Source: an uncultured Ruminococcus sp.
Lineage (GTDB): Bacteria; Bacillota; Clostridia; Oscillospirales; Acutalibacteraceae
Reading direction: 5' to 3'
Length of the DNA stretch: 40,253 bases
Assembly: GCA_902785355.1 (NCBI GenBank)
Contig: CACZYF010000012.1
Coordinates: 1-40,253 of the forward strand
The translations under genes and the position numbers were made by a program. The notes beneath the pieces are model-generated. The model was not told the origin of the DNA, ran no database searches, and saw only the letters and a list, made by a program, of their open reading frames with translations. Shown here piece by piece: positions 25,098-32,864 of this stretch. Within the stretch, counting starts at the first letter, position 1. Every line of letters begins with the position of its first letter.

Positions 25098-25841
25098 ATG
25101 CGTATCGAGCCGCTGGGCAGCGGTATCCGACTTTATGTCAGCGATACCCACCATTTTACAACCGATACGATCTTGCTTGCGAGCTTTGCCGCTGTCAAGA
25201 ACGGCGAGCGTGTAGTCGAGCTCGGCACCGGCTGCGGGACGATCCCGCTCCTACTGATCCGCGACCGCGATCCGCAGAGCATCCATGCTCTGGAGATACA
25301 GGAGGATGCGATCTCCCTGTTCAGGGAGAGCCTGCGCCTCAACCTCGACAGCGGGATCGAAAAAACATCCTGTATCACGCCGATTCTCGGCGATCTGCGA
25401 AATATCCGCGAGCTTTTGCCTGCCGGAGAGAGCGATCTAGTCATCTGCAACCCGCCGTATAAGCTCCCCGGCTCCGGAATCACCAATCCCGATGAAGCGA
25501 AGATGACCGCGCGGCATGAGAGTGCCTGTACCCTCGACGATATCTGTGAGGCGGCGCGGTGGCTTCTGCGATTTGGCGGGCGGTTTGTGATCTGTCAGCG
25601 TCCCGAGCGGCTGACGGATGTGCTGTCCTCTTTGCGCGCGCATGAGCTCGAGCCGAAACGCCTGCGACTGGTGCAGGGACGGGTGGATAAAGCGCCGAAG
25701 CTCTTTTTGTGTGAGGCGAAGCGCGGTGCAAAGCCCGGTTATATGGACGTGCTCCCCACGCTGATCATCGAGGATAAGGACGGATTTACCGAAGAGATGA
25801 AACAGATCTACGGAGCCTATAAGGAAGGTCATGATGGATAA
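25098..25841 (+). CDS. TrmN6-type tRNA adenine-N6 methyltransferase
   Basis: SAM-dependent methyltransferase of 247 residues in the YfiC/TrmN6 family. The E. coli member makes m6A37 in tRNA-Val. Motif I is VELGTGCGTIPLLL and the N6-adenine catalytic motif is CNPPY. The start is ATG 25098 after GAGGGGAGG; upstream in-frame ATGs lie in the promoter. It overlaps rsmI by 11 bases, forming a translation-related RNA modification pair. Substrate assignment is by family only. Confidence 0.85.
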   Translation: MRIEPLGSGIRLYVSDTHHFTTDTILLASFAAVKNGERVVELGTGCGTIPLLLIRDRDPQSIHALEIQEDAISLFRESLRLNLDSGIEKTSCITPILGDLRNIRELLPAGESDLVICNPPYKLPGSGITNPDEAKMTARHESACTLDDICEAARWLLRFGGRFVICQRPERLTDVLSSLRAHELEPKRLRLVQGRVDKAPKLFLCEAKRGAKPGYMDVLPTLIIEDKDGFTEEMKQIYGAYKEGHDG

Positions 25842-26652
25842 TATACTGTATGTAGTCGGTACGCCGATCGGCAACATGGGCGATATCTCCCCCCGCGCGG
25901 TGGAAACGCTGGAGCAGGTGGACTTCATCGCCGCCGAGGATACGCGCGTTACCCTGAAGCTGCTGAACCATTTCGATATCAAGAAACCAATGGTCAGCTA
26001 TTATGAGCATAATAAGCATGAGCGCGGCGAGATGATCATCAACCGCATTTTAGCAGGTGAGAGCTGCGCGATCGTCACCGATGCGGGGATGCCCTGTATC
26101 TCCGATCCCGGCGAGGAGCTGATCCGTCAGTGTGAGGCGGCGGGCATAAAGACGGTCGTCGTCCCCGGCCCCAGCGCCGTGATCTCCGCGCTGGCGGTAT
26201 CGGGGCTTGAGACGGGTCGATTCACCTTCGAGGGCTTTTTGTCCGTCAATAAAAAGAGCCGCTCAGAGCACCTCGAGAGCCTGCTTGACGAGCGACGCAC
26301 GATGATCTTCTATGAAGCGCCGCATAAGCTCCCGAACACGCTCATAGACCTGTACAATACCTTCGGCGACCGAAAGCTGACCATCGCCCGCGAGCTGACC
26401 AAGCTGCATGAAGAGATCATCCGTACCACTACCAAGGAGGCGTTACGGTTTGTCGATTCTCCCTTAAAGGGTGAGATCGTGCTTGTTCTGGAGGGCAAAA
26501 AAGCGGAGGAAACGCCCACCGTTACCCGTGAAGAAGCCGTCGCCTATGCGCAGAAGCTGATCGACGGCGGTATGCGTCCGACCGACGCCGCCAAGGAGGC
26601 AGCCGCAATGGCGGGACTGAAAAAGAACGATATCTATAAGGAGCTATTATGA
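25831..26652 (+). CDS. rsmI: 16S rRNA 2'-O-ribose methyltransferase RsmI
   Basis: Methylates the 2'-OH of C1402 in the decoding centre of 16S rRNA. The 273-residue protein shows the tetrapyrrole-methylase fold signatures: YVVGTPIGNMGDIS at the N-terminus, AAEDTR, DAGMPCISDPG, VPGPSAV and the FEGFL segment. AAGGAAGG precedes the ATG; a second ATG follows at once. It overlaps the upstream gene by 11 bases and folC by four (ATGA). Confidence 0.95.
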   Translation: MMDNILYVVGTPIGNMGDISPRAVETLEQVDFIAAEDTRVTLKLLNHFDIKKPMVSYYEHNKHERGEMIINRILAGESCAIVTDAGMPCISDPGEELIRQCEAAGIKTVVVPGPSAVISALAVSGLETGRFTFEGFLSVNKKSRSEHLESLLDERRTMIFYEAPHKLPNTLIDLYNTFGDRKLTIARELTKLHEEIIRTTTKEALRFVDSPLKGEIVLVLEGKKAEETPTVTREEAVAYAQKLIDGGMRPTDAAKEAAAMAGLKKNDIYKELL

Positions 26653-27914
26653 ATTATCAGGAAAGCTTAGCCTATATCCATTCGCTCGACAAGTTCGGCT
26701 CGCGCCCGGGGCTCGACAGGGTGCGTAAGCTCTTTCATAAGGTGCCGAACGTACTGGGTCAGCACTTTATCCATGTTGCGGGCACTAACGGAAAAGGTTC
26801 CGTCTGTGAGATGCTCAGCTCTGTTCTGGTGCAGGCGGGCTATAAGGTGGGTTTATTTATTTCGCCCTATATCGTCGATTTCCGCGAGCGTATCCAGATC
26901 AATAACCGGATGATATCGGAGGAGGAACTCGCCGAAGCGGTCACCTTCTTCAAGCCGATCATGGATGACCTCAACCGTGACGGCGTAATCATCACCGAGT
27001 TCGAGTTTCTTACCGTGCTCAGCTTTTATATTTATAAAAAGAATCGCTGTGACGTGATCGTATGTGAGGTCGGTATGGGCGGACTGCTGGATTCGACTAA
27101 CCTGATTCCTTATCCGCTTTGTTCGGTCATTACCCGCGTCGACCTCGACCACACCGCTGTTCTCGGCGATACCATCGAAGCCGTCGCGTACCAGAAAGCG
27201 GGCATCATCAAGACCTATTCAACCACCGTCCTCGCTCCTCAGCGCCGGGAAGCATACGCCGTGCTGGAGGAGAAGGCGCGTCAGGAGCACAACACCCTTT
27301 ATCGAGGTGAGGATGTACGCCTCACCGTCACAGAACGCAGTGCCGACGGAACTCGATTCATCTATGAGGGGATGCCCATGTTGCTGCCGCTCGTCGGATC
27401 ACACCAGATCGATAACCTCCGCTGCGCTTTGGCGACGATCGAAGCGCTCCGTCTGGAGCATAACATGGCGATCCCGACGGAGGATATCCGCGACGGTCTT
27501 TTGCGGGTGGAGCACCCCGCGCGATTTGAGCGTTTGCGTACCGACCCGGTCGTAGTGCTCGACGGCGCGCATAATCCCAACGGGCTCTCTTCCTTTGCCG
27601 AGGCAGTCCGCGCCTATTATCCGACGGGCGATAAGACGCTGATTATCGGCATGCTTGCCGATAAGGACAGCACCTCGCTCCCTTTGCTGAAAGGGCTGTT
27701 CAGGCGTGTGATTGCGACGAATGTTGCAAATCCCCGCGCACTCTCTGCCGGGGAACTCGCCCATCGACTGACCGGTATCGCCGATGAGATCGAGATCGTC
27801 GAAAGTCCCCGTGACGCGCTCGATAAGGCGCTCTCCTACGGCGGCGATGTGTTTATCTGCGGATCACTTTACCTCGCGTCCGAGATCCGACCGTATCTTA
27901 TAGACAAAAACTGA
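26649..27914 (+). CDS. folC: Folylpolyglutamate synthase / dihydrofolate synthase
   Basis: ATP-dependent Mur-ligase-like enzyme of 421 residues that adds glutamate to folates. The P-loop is VAGTNGKGS (43-51). Further family marks are GLFISPYIVDFRERI, EVGMGGLLDSTN, DHTAVLGDT and LDGAHNPNG. The start overlaps the rsmI stop (ATGA), with AAGGAGC just upstream. It is the last gene of the operon before a strong hairpin. Confidence 0.95.
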   Translation: MNYQESLAYIHSLDKFGSRPGLDRVRKLFHKVPNVLGQHFIHVAGTNGKGSVCEMLSSVLVQAGYKVGLFISPYIVDFRERIQINNRMISEEELAEAVTFFKPIMDDLNRDGVIITEFEFLTVLSFYIYKKNRCDVIVCEVGMGGLLDSTNLIPYPLCSVITRVDLDHTAVLGDTIEAVAYQKAGIIKTYSTTVLAPQRREAYAVLEEKARQEHNTLYRGEDVRLTVTERSADGTRFIYEGMPMLLPLVGSHQIDNLRCALATIEALRLEHNMAIPTEDIRDGLLRVEHPARFERLRTDPVVVLDGAHNPNGLSSFAEAVRAYYPTGDKTLIIGMLADKDSTSLPLLKGLFRRVIATNVANPRALSAGELAHRLTGIADEIEIVESPRDALDKALSYGGDVFICGSLYLASEIRPYLIDKN

Positions 27915-27943
27915 TTATGACAACAGAATAAAACAGATTATTT

Positions 27944-27979
27944 AAGCCTATCCTAATATTATTAGGGTAGGCTTTATCA
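27944..27979 (+). terminator. Strong hairpin between folC and spoIIAA
   Basis: A 14-pair stem, AAGCCTATCCTAAT (27944-27957) with ATTAGGGTAGGCTT (27961-27974), one G-T pair and loop ATT, followed by TTATC. It ends only eight bases before the spoIIAA ribosome binding site, so it may terminate folC transcripts or attenuate entry into the sporulation operon. Confidence 0.75.
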
Positions 27980-27994
27980 TATAGGAGGACAAGC

Positions 27995-28297
27995 ATGGTA
28001 GATATGACATATCATAACGGCGTTGTCACGGCGCGACTCGGCGGTGAGATCGATCACCATATCGCGCCCGCGATTCGCGGCGAGATCGACGCGCGGTGCG
28101 AGACCTACCGCCCCGCACGGCTGGTACTGGATTTCGGCAGGGTAGGCTTTATGGATTCGTCTGGTATCGGCTTGGTAATGGGGCGATACCGCATGATATC
28201 ACTGCTCGGCGGAAGGCTGGAGGTCGTTAACATCCCGCCGAATTTGAAAAAGATATTTGTACTGTCGGGACTTGAAAACCTGGGGGTGATGAAATGA
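27995..28297 (+). CDS. spoIIAA: Anti-sigma-F factor antagonist SpoIIAA
   Basis: STAS-domain protein of 100 residues. In the forespore its unphosphorylated form pulls SpoIIAB off sigma-F; SpoIIAB phosphorylates it back. The phospho-site region is MDSSGIGLVMGRY, with Ser56 matching Ser58 of Bacillus. AGGAGG precedes the ATG. The stop overlaps the spoIIAB start. No clear sigma-H promoter was seen upstream. Confidence 0.93.
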   Translation: MVDMTYHNGVVTARLGGEIDHHIAPAIRGEIDARCETYRPARLVLDFGRVGFMDSSGIGLVMGRYRMISLLGGRLEVVNIPPNLKKIFVLSGLENLGVMK

Positions 28298-28737
28298 ATT
28301 TTGTCAACAGTATGAAGCTGAGTTTTATTTCGAAAAGCACAAACGAGAGCTTTGCCCGTTCGGCGGTCGCGGCGTTTCTGCTGCCGCTCGACCCGACCGT
28401 TGCTGAGATCGCCGACGTCAAGACTGCTGTTTCAGAGGCGGTGACCAACGCCATCGTCCACGCCTACCCCGATACCTTCGGCACCGTTTACATAGAGGCA
28501 AGGCTCACAGATTCCGGCAGAGCAATCATCAAAATCCGCGATAAAGGCGTTGGGATCGCCGATATCGAGCAAGCGATGGAGCCGCTGTACACTACCTCGA
28601 CCGACGAGCGCGCGGGCTTGGGCTTTGCGGTGATGCAGAGCTTCATGGATAAGGTCACGGTGCGCTCCGCTGTCGGGAAAGGGACGACCGTGACCCTCGA
28701 GAAGAATATCATCCGCGCCGCGTATGGATCGCGATGA
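28294..28737 (+). CDS. spoIIAB: Anti-sigma-F factor and kinase SpoIIAB
   Basis: GHKL-fold ATP-binding protein of 147 residues that holds sigma-F inactive and phosphorylates SpoIIAA. N-box: SEAVTNAIVHAY with Glu48 and Asn52. G1: DKGVGI near 83. G2: GLGFAVM at 108. The ATGA overlap with spoIIAA and the GGGGGTG before the ATG support this start. It overlaps sigF by 14 bases. Confidence 0.95.
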   Translation: MNFVNSMKLSFISKSTNESFARSAVAAFLLPLDPTVAEIADVKTAVSEAVTNAIVHAYPDTFGTVYIEARLTDSGRAIIKIRDKGVGIADIEQAMEPLYTTSTDERAGLGFAVMQSFMDKVTVRSAVGKGTTVTLEKNIIRAAYGSR

Positions 28738-29371
28738 GCTGATCCGGCAGAACCTGCGGCTGGTTCACGCCTGCGCCCACCGCTTTGAGGGCAGGGGAAT
28801 CGAGTATGACGATCTGTACTCCGCAGGGTGCGTAGGGCTCGTCAAGGCGGTCGACCGTTTTGATACGAACCTCGGGTATAAGCTGAGTACCTATGCGGTA
28901 CCGGTGATCCTCGGCGAGATCCGACAGCTGTTTCGCGACAGCGGCAGCGTGAAGCTCTCGCGTTCCTTAAAGGAGCTGAGTATGCGCGCGCGTAAAATGT
29001 GCGACGATTACCGCGCTCGGCATGGGGAGGATATGAGTATCACGGAGCTTGCGGACGAGCTTCATGTAGATGCGTACAAGGCGGCTGAGGCACTGAACGC
29101 CTCCCGCGCTGTTCTTTCTCTCTCGGGTGACGATGAAAGCGCGGGTGGGATCGACGTTCCCGTCCCTTCTCCCGAAGAACAGCTGACCGAGCGTTTATCG
29201 TTGAAGCAAGCGTTATCGGCACTCGACGACGATGACCGCCGCCTGATCCGTCTGCGGTACTATCAGCATCATACCCAGCAGCAGACCGCCGAGCGTCTCG
29301 GCACTACACAAGTGCAAATCAGCCGCCGTGAGAAGAAGATCCTGCTGAAAATGCGGTCTATGCTGTTGTAA
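28724..29371 (+). CDS. sigF: Sporulation sigma factor F
   Basis: First forespore-specific sigma factor. The 215-residue product has region 2 (DDLYSAGCVGLVKAVDRFD, then YAVPVILGEIRQ), region 3 (SLKELSMRARK, ITELADELHV) and region 4 (QQQTAERLGTTQVQISRREK). It is about 40 residues shorter than Bacillus SigF, mainly at the N-terminus. The start lies inside spoIIAB with no clear ribosome binding site, so it is probably translationally coupled. Downstream is a repeat element. Confidence 0.93.
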   Translation: MDRDELIRQNLRLVHACAHRFEGRGIEYDDLYSAGCVGLVKAVDRFDTNLGYKLSTYAVPVILGEIRQLFRDSGSVKLSRSLKELSMRARKMCDDYRARHGEDMSITELADELHVDAYKAAEALNASRAVLSLSGDDESAGGIDVPVPSPEEQLTERLSLKQALSALDDDDRRLIRLRYYQHHTQQQTAERLGTTQVQISRREKKILLKMRSMLL

Positions 29372-29390
29372 TGACAGAATCAGGAAGAGA

Positions 29391-29550
29391 AAAGCCGACC
29401 CAATGGGTCTGGTATCATTAAGCTAAGAAAATTGTATCTCACTGACGCTCGGTCAATTGATACAATTCCTCAGTCACCGTTCGGTGACAGCTCCCTTTCC
29501 CAAAGGGAGCCTTCCTTAACCTAATGATATCGCCCATCGGATCGGCTAAT
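29391..29550. repeat. Palindromic repeat element, copy 2
   Basis: Same element as at 19151-19309. The core around the GTCACC/GGTGAC and GCTCCCTTT/AAAGGGAGC hairpins is nearly identical. The outer arms (AGCCGACCCAATGGG on the left, CCCATCGGATCGGCT on the right) differ from copy 1 but still pair. It sits between convergent sigF and ricT. Confidence 0.85.
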
Positions 29551-29561
29551 TTGATAGTTTT

Positions 29562-30434
29562 TTATTTGTCTTCCAAGTCTTTCAACTCGGCCATTTCTTT
29601 TTTGTTAAGCTTGATGTAGCCGTCCTTGATAACCTTGACCTCCTTGACCTTGAAGGTCTGGGGAGCGGCGTCGTCGGGAGTATTATCCATCTTAACCTTG
29701 AGGACGCGAGTCAGCAGGTTGGTCTCTACGACCAAGCCTCTGCCGTAAGGCGTTTTGACGATCGCACCGACCTTAGGCGTGTGTTTCAAGAGGTCGGTGT
29801 AGGCGTCCTGCTCGTATTTCAGACAACACATCAGTCTGCCGCAGGTGCCGGAGATCTTGGTGGGGGAGAGAGACAGTCCCTGCTCCTTCGCCATCTTGAT
29901 GGATACGGGATGAAATTCACCGAGGAAGCTCGAACAGCAGAACGGTCTGCCGCACACGCCGAGGCCTCCGAGCATCTTGCTCTCATCACGGACGCCGATC
30001 TGTCTGAGTTCGATACGGGTACGGAACACGGATGCGAGATCCTTGACCAGCGCACGGAAGTCGACTCTCCCGTCGGCGGTAAAATAGAACAGGATCTTAC
30101 TGTTATCAAAGGTATATTCCACGTCGACAAGCTTCATTTCGAGCTTGTGTTCCGCTACCTTCTGCTCACAAATCTTCAGCGCTTCCTTTTCCTTGCGGTG
30201 ATTGTCCTCCAGGCGGCGCATATCTTCCTTGGTCGCTTTGCGAATCAGCTTCTTGAGAGGATGGACGATCTCCTCGTCGGTTACCTCTTTGTTGGCGATG
30301 GCGACTTTACCGCATTCGATACCGCGCGAGGTCTCGACGATGACGGTGTCGCCGATTCTCAGTTTTTTATTATCAGGGTCAAAGTAGTAGACCTTACCTA
30401 CCTCCTTGAACCGTACTCCGATTACTTCTGCCAT
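29562..30434 (-). CDS. ricT: RicT (YaaT/PSP1 family), Ric complex subunit
   Basis: Cytoplasmic 290-residue protein of the PSP1 family. In Bacillus, RicA-RicF-RicT binds iron-sulfur clusters, promotes RNase Y mRNA maturation and affects sporulation and competence. The cysteine signature is GVCGRPFCCSSFLGEFHPVS plus GTCGRLMCCLKYE (Cys161, 166, 167, 198, 203, 204). A charged coiled segment (60-100) lies before it. The start is ATG 30434 with AGGAGG upstream; a GTG further up lacks a site. The start overlaps the end of holB by 13 bases, the same neighbour order as in Bacillus. Confidence 0.93.
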   Translation of the reverse strand: MAEVIGVRFKEVGKVYYFDPDNKKLRIGDTVIVETSRGIECGKVAIANKEVTDEEIVHPLKKLIRKATKEDMRRLEDNHRKEKEALKICEQKVAEHKLEMKLVDVEYTFDNSKILFYFTADGRVDFRALVKDLASVFRTRIELRQIGVRDESKMLGGLGVCGRPFCCSSFLGEFHPVSIKMAKEQGLSLSPTKISGTCGRLMCCLKYEQDAYTDLLKHTPKVGAIVKTPYGRGLVVETNLLTRVLKVKMDNTPDDAAPQTFKVKEVKVIKDGYIKLNKKEMAELKDLEDK

Positions 30435-31279
30435 GTAATCCTCCTGTATTGTGATGACAGCCACGTTACCAGCAGCTGTAGATTAACGTTTGTTTTCAGC
30501 TTGGACAACGCTTGCCCGGTTGTTTCGATCAGCGCGATCGTGCGCGTACGGTCGAGCTTGCGGGTGAGCTTCTTCACGTCTGTGTCGTCGGTTCTTATAC
30601 CGCTGTAGAACGCGAGCGCCAGCCTCAGCTTTTCAGCCAGTGCTGTCAGTGAAGCGCGCAGCTTTTCTTTATCGTTCAGCGAAGTCAGCTCTCTGAGAAG
30701 CTCATATTCATACAGTGAGACGATCCCGCTAATCAGCGCTCGTGCGACTTGATCGCTCTCTTCGTCGGTTGTTGACGACCGGTGAAGCGTGATGATACGG
30801 GCGCGTGAACGTACCGTAAGCAGCATGCTCTTTGCGCTCTCGACCGTGAAGATGAACAGTAGATTCTGCGGCGGTTCCTCGATGGTTTTGAGCAGTGCAT
30901 TTTGCGCGTCTTCCCTCAACAGCTTGTCCGCGTCGCGAAATATATAGACCTTTGCGGGCGCTTCGTTCGGCTTGATACTCGTCTGTGCGAGGTAATCGTC
31001 GCGCAGATCCTTGAGTGACAGAATGCCGCTCTTGAGGTTTTTGCTTGGCTCGGGGATAAAGACGTCGGGGTGGATGCCCTCGAGCACCTTGCGACAGGCA
31101 TTACAGCTCAGGCACGGACGATCGTCGCTCTCGCATACGGCGCCCGCAGCCAACAGCAACGCGGCGCTTTCGCGTTCGGCGCTGTCGCCGCTTTCGATGA
31201 TGACGGTGTGTGGGATCCTACCCGATCGGGGCAGGGAGCGGATCATCCGCTCGTTATCCGGTTGCAGCATGATTTCCAT
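30422..31279 (-). CDS. holB: DNA polymerase III delta' subunit
   Basis: Clamp-loader subunit of 285 residues. It keeps the zinc module Cys49, Cys56, Cys59, Cys62 (CLSCNACRK), KVYIFRDADKLLREDAQNALLK and TIEEPP. There is no working Walker A at the N-terminus (IESGDSAERESAA), as expected for delta', which does not bind ATP. The start is uncertain: ATG 31279 is preferred because the predicted transcript begins near 31305, which excludes the ATG at about 31306. It overlaps ricT. Confidence 0.88.
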   Translation of the reverse strand: MEIMLQPDNERMIRSLPRSGRIPHTVIIESGDSAERESAALLLAAGAVCESDDRPCLSCNACRKVLEGIHPDVFIPEPSKNLKSGILSLKDLRDDYLAQTSIKPNEAPAKVYIFRDADKLLREDAQNALLKTIEEPPQNLLFIFTVESAKSMLLTVRSRARIITLHRSSTTDEESDQVARALISGIVSLYEYELLRELTSLNDKEKLRASLTALAEKLRLALAFYSGIRTDDTDVKKLTRKLDRTRTIALIETTGQALSKLKTNVNLQLLVTWLSSQYRRITWQK

Positions 31280-31308
31280 TCCCTCACCGCCTTCGTTTAA
31301 CATCAACC

Positions 31309-31317
31309 CTCATTATA
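31309..31317 (-). promoter_or_regulatory. Extended -10 promoter of holB-ricT
   Basis: On the minus strand, TGA followed by TATAAT (plus 31312-31317). The -35 region is poor. Confidence 0.45.
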
Positions 31318-31387
31318 TCATAAGAACGATCAAAAATCTACTGTTATTTTTTGCTGAGTTTACCGGTAGGTTAGTTGATCGAAGTAT

Positions 31388-31849
31388 TTATTTCAAATAA
31401 GCGATGTTGGAGAGCACCTGACCGTTTTTTACCTCTATCACGCCGAAGCTCTTTCCGTAGCCGCAGGAGCCGGGGTTGAACAGCCTCAGCCCGTCGATAT
31501 ATTCGTCGTGGGCGATGTGCGTATGACCGAACAGCGCGACGTCGGCACCGCGTTCACGAGCCTCACGCTCCAGCTCCCCGAGACCGTATTTGACGTGATA
31601 GGCATGACCGTGACATGCCATGAACCTCACACCTTCTGCCGTGAATTCTTCCACCATCGGCAGGGGTTCCCAGTCGCAGTTGCCTTTGACGGTGTAATAT
31701 ACTTTATCCGGGAACTCGATCTTGATCTCGTCAACCTCGTCACGGCTGTCGCCGCAGTGGACAACGATATCGGCGTCACGGTTGAGCAGCATGACTTGTT
31801 TAAGGTTGCGATAGGAGCCGTGAGTATCAGAAACTACGATTATTTTCAT
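31388..31849 (-). CDS. YfcE-type metallophosphoesterase
   Basis: Small dinuclear-metal phosphodiesterase of 153 residues. Ligands visible: Asp8 and His10 (SDTHG), Asp34 (HCGDS), Asn57 (KGNCD), His80 (ACHGH), and His109/His111 (FGHTH). Family members act on phosphodiesters in vitro; the natural substrate is unknown. AGGAGG precedes the ATG. It is co-oriented upstream of holB with an 80-base gap, and divergent from a cluster of small genes. Confidence 0.9.
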   Translation of the reverse strand: MKIIVVSDTHGSYRNLKQVMLLNRDADIVVHCGDSRDEVDEIKIEFPDKVYYTVKGNCDWEPLPMVEEFTAEGVRFMACHGHAYHVKYGLGELEREARERGADVALFGHTHIAHDEYIDGLRLFNPGSCGYGKSFGVIEVKNGQVLSNIAYLK

Positions 31850-31892
31850 ATTTTCCTCCTGACTGCATAGTATAACATATGAGGTGAAAGTT

Positions 31893-32126
31893 ATGGCTGA
31901 TCAAGCACAGATTAACACATTGATAAAGAAGCTCAGTGAGCGGATGGGCACGCCTGAAAGCGAGATACGCAGTGCCGTGGAGGGCTCCTCCTATAGTAAG
32001 CTTTTGAACAGACTGCCCGGTGATAAGGCGCGTCAGATGGAGGAACTGCTCGGCGATGAGGATAAGGCGCGCGAGTTTTTGAACTCTCCGCAGGCGAAAG
32101 CGGTCATCAAGAGGATCATGGGCTGA
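31893..32126 (+). CDS. Small helical protein of unknown function (cluster gene 1)
   Basis: 77 residues, highly charged and probably all-helical, with no signal or membrane segment. I do not recognise a named family. The end reads LNSPQAKAVIKRIMG, resembling the start of the next protein (ILSDPEAMRDIAALASQLG). GAGGTGA lies before ATG 31893. The stop shares one base with the next start, so the genes are translationally linked. Confidence 0.75.
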   Translation: MADQAQINTLIKKLSERMGTPESEIRSAVEGSSYSKLLNRLPGDKARQMEELLGDEDKAREFLNSPQAKAVIKRIMG

Positions 32127-32455
32127 TGGACGATCTTTCCGAGAAGCTCAGCGGGATCCTCAGCGACCCCGAAGCGATGCGTGATATCGCGGCTCTGGCT
32201 TCACAGCTCGGCGTAGACGCGCCGGGCGTACATAAAGAGCCCGAGCCGCCTCCCGCGGACGATACCGCCGCGATGCTCAGCGGATTAATGCCGATGCTCG
32301 GCTCGCTGAAACAGGAGGATGAAACCACCCGTCTTTTGGAGGCGATGCGGCCGTTTCTGAGCGAGGAACGTCAGCGAAAGCTCGATAAGGCAAAGCGTTT
32401 GATCAAGGTGATGAAGCTGATGCCGCTGTTGAAGGACTTGCCGCTGTTTGATTAA
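32126..32455 (+). CDS. Small protein of unknown function (cluster gene 2)
   Basis: 109 residues. The N-terminal helix (DDLSEKLSGILSDPEAM) and the C-terminal basic-hydrophobic helix (LLEAMRPFLSEERQRKLDKA, then LMPLLKDLPLF) flank a proline-rich linker (EPEPPPADD). I have seen proteins of this pattern in clostridia only as hypotheticals; no function is known to me. TGATG coupling to gene 1 and a 14-base gap to gene 3. Confidence 0.75.
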   Translation: MDDLSEKLSGILSDPEAMRDIAALASQLGVDAPGVHKEPEPPPADDTAAMLSGLMPMLGSLKQEDETTRLLEAMRPFLSEERQRKLDKAKRLIKVMKLMPLLKDLPLFD

Positions 32456-32469
32456 AGGGGAGTGATGGT

Positions 32470-32778
32470 ATGCCGCCTAATTCATTAGAACAGGAAGCGA
32501 TGGACCGCGTCGCACGAATGTACGCGAATTTCGATCGCCGACCGCAGAATCGTCCGAAAGCGCCATCTCCGCCCGAGCCGAAAGCCAAGCCCGAGCCGAA
32601 AGCCAAGCCCGAACCGCCCAAAGCACCGGAATTGTCCCCGCCGAAAAAACAGGGCGGATTTCTCGAGCTGATGATGAAGGATAAGGATCAGAGCCTGATC
32701 CTTCTTCTGCTCGTGATCCTGATGAAGGATGGCGCCGACCTTAATTTGATGCTGGCGCTGCTGTATCTGCTGATCTGA
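32470..32778 (+). CDS. Proline-rich small protein with hydrophobic tail (cluster gene 3)
   Basis: 102 residues. A basic N-terminus is followed by a Pro/Lys/Glu linker containing an exact six-residue tandem repeat (EPKAKP twice; 18-base DNA repeat at 32575-32610). The C-terminal ~30 residues have two short hydrophobic helices around KDGAD (SLILLLLVILM, LNLMLALLYLLI). This tail may insert in or lie on a membrane, with the linker as a tether. GGGGAG precedes the ATG. Function unknown. Confidence 0.72.
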   Translation: MPPNSLEQEAMDRVARMYANFDRRPQNRPKAPSPPEPKAKPEPKAKPEPPKAPELSPPKKQGGFLELMMKDKDQSLILLLLVILMKDGADLNLMLALLYLLI

Positions 32779-32782
32779 CCTC

Positions 32783-32811
32783 TTGCAATCATGCCTGAAA
32801 TTGATTATAAT
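32783..32811 (+). promoter_or_regulatory. Promoter of hflX, overlapped by an inverted repeat
   Basis: TTGCAA (32783-32788), 17 bases, TATAAT (32806-32811). A perfect inverted repeat, GATTATAAT (32803-32811) and ATTATAATC (32817-32825), covers the -10 and the expected start point. Confidence 0.65.
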
Positions 32812-32864
32812 TACATATTATAATCGATTACGGTAAAATTGCAATTGTTTTTACGGAGAATATT

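Noticed and set aside
32575-32610. 18-base tandem repeat considered as CRISPR-like or mobile repeat
   Set aside because: Only two direct, spacer-less copies, in frame and coding for a Pro/Lys linker.
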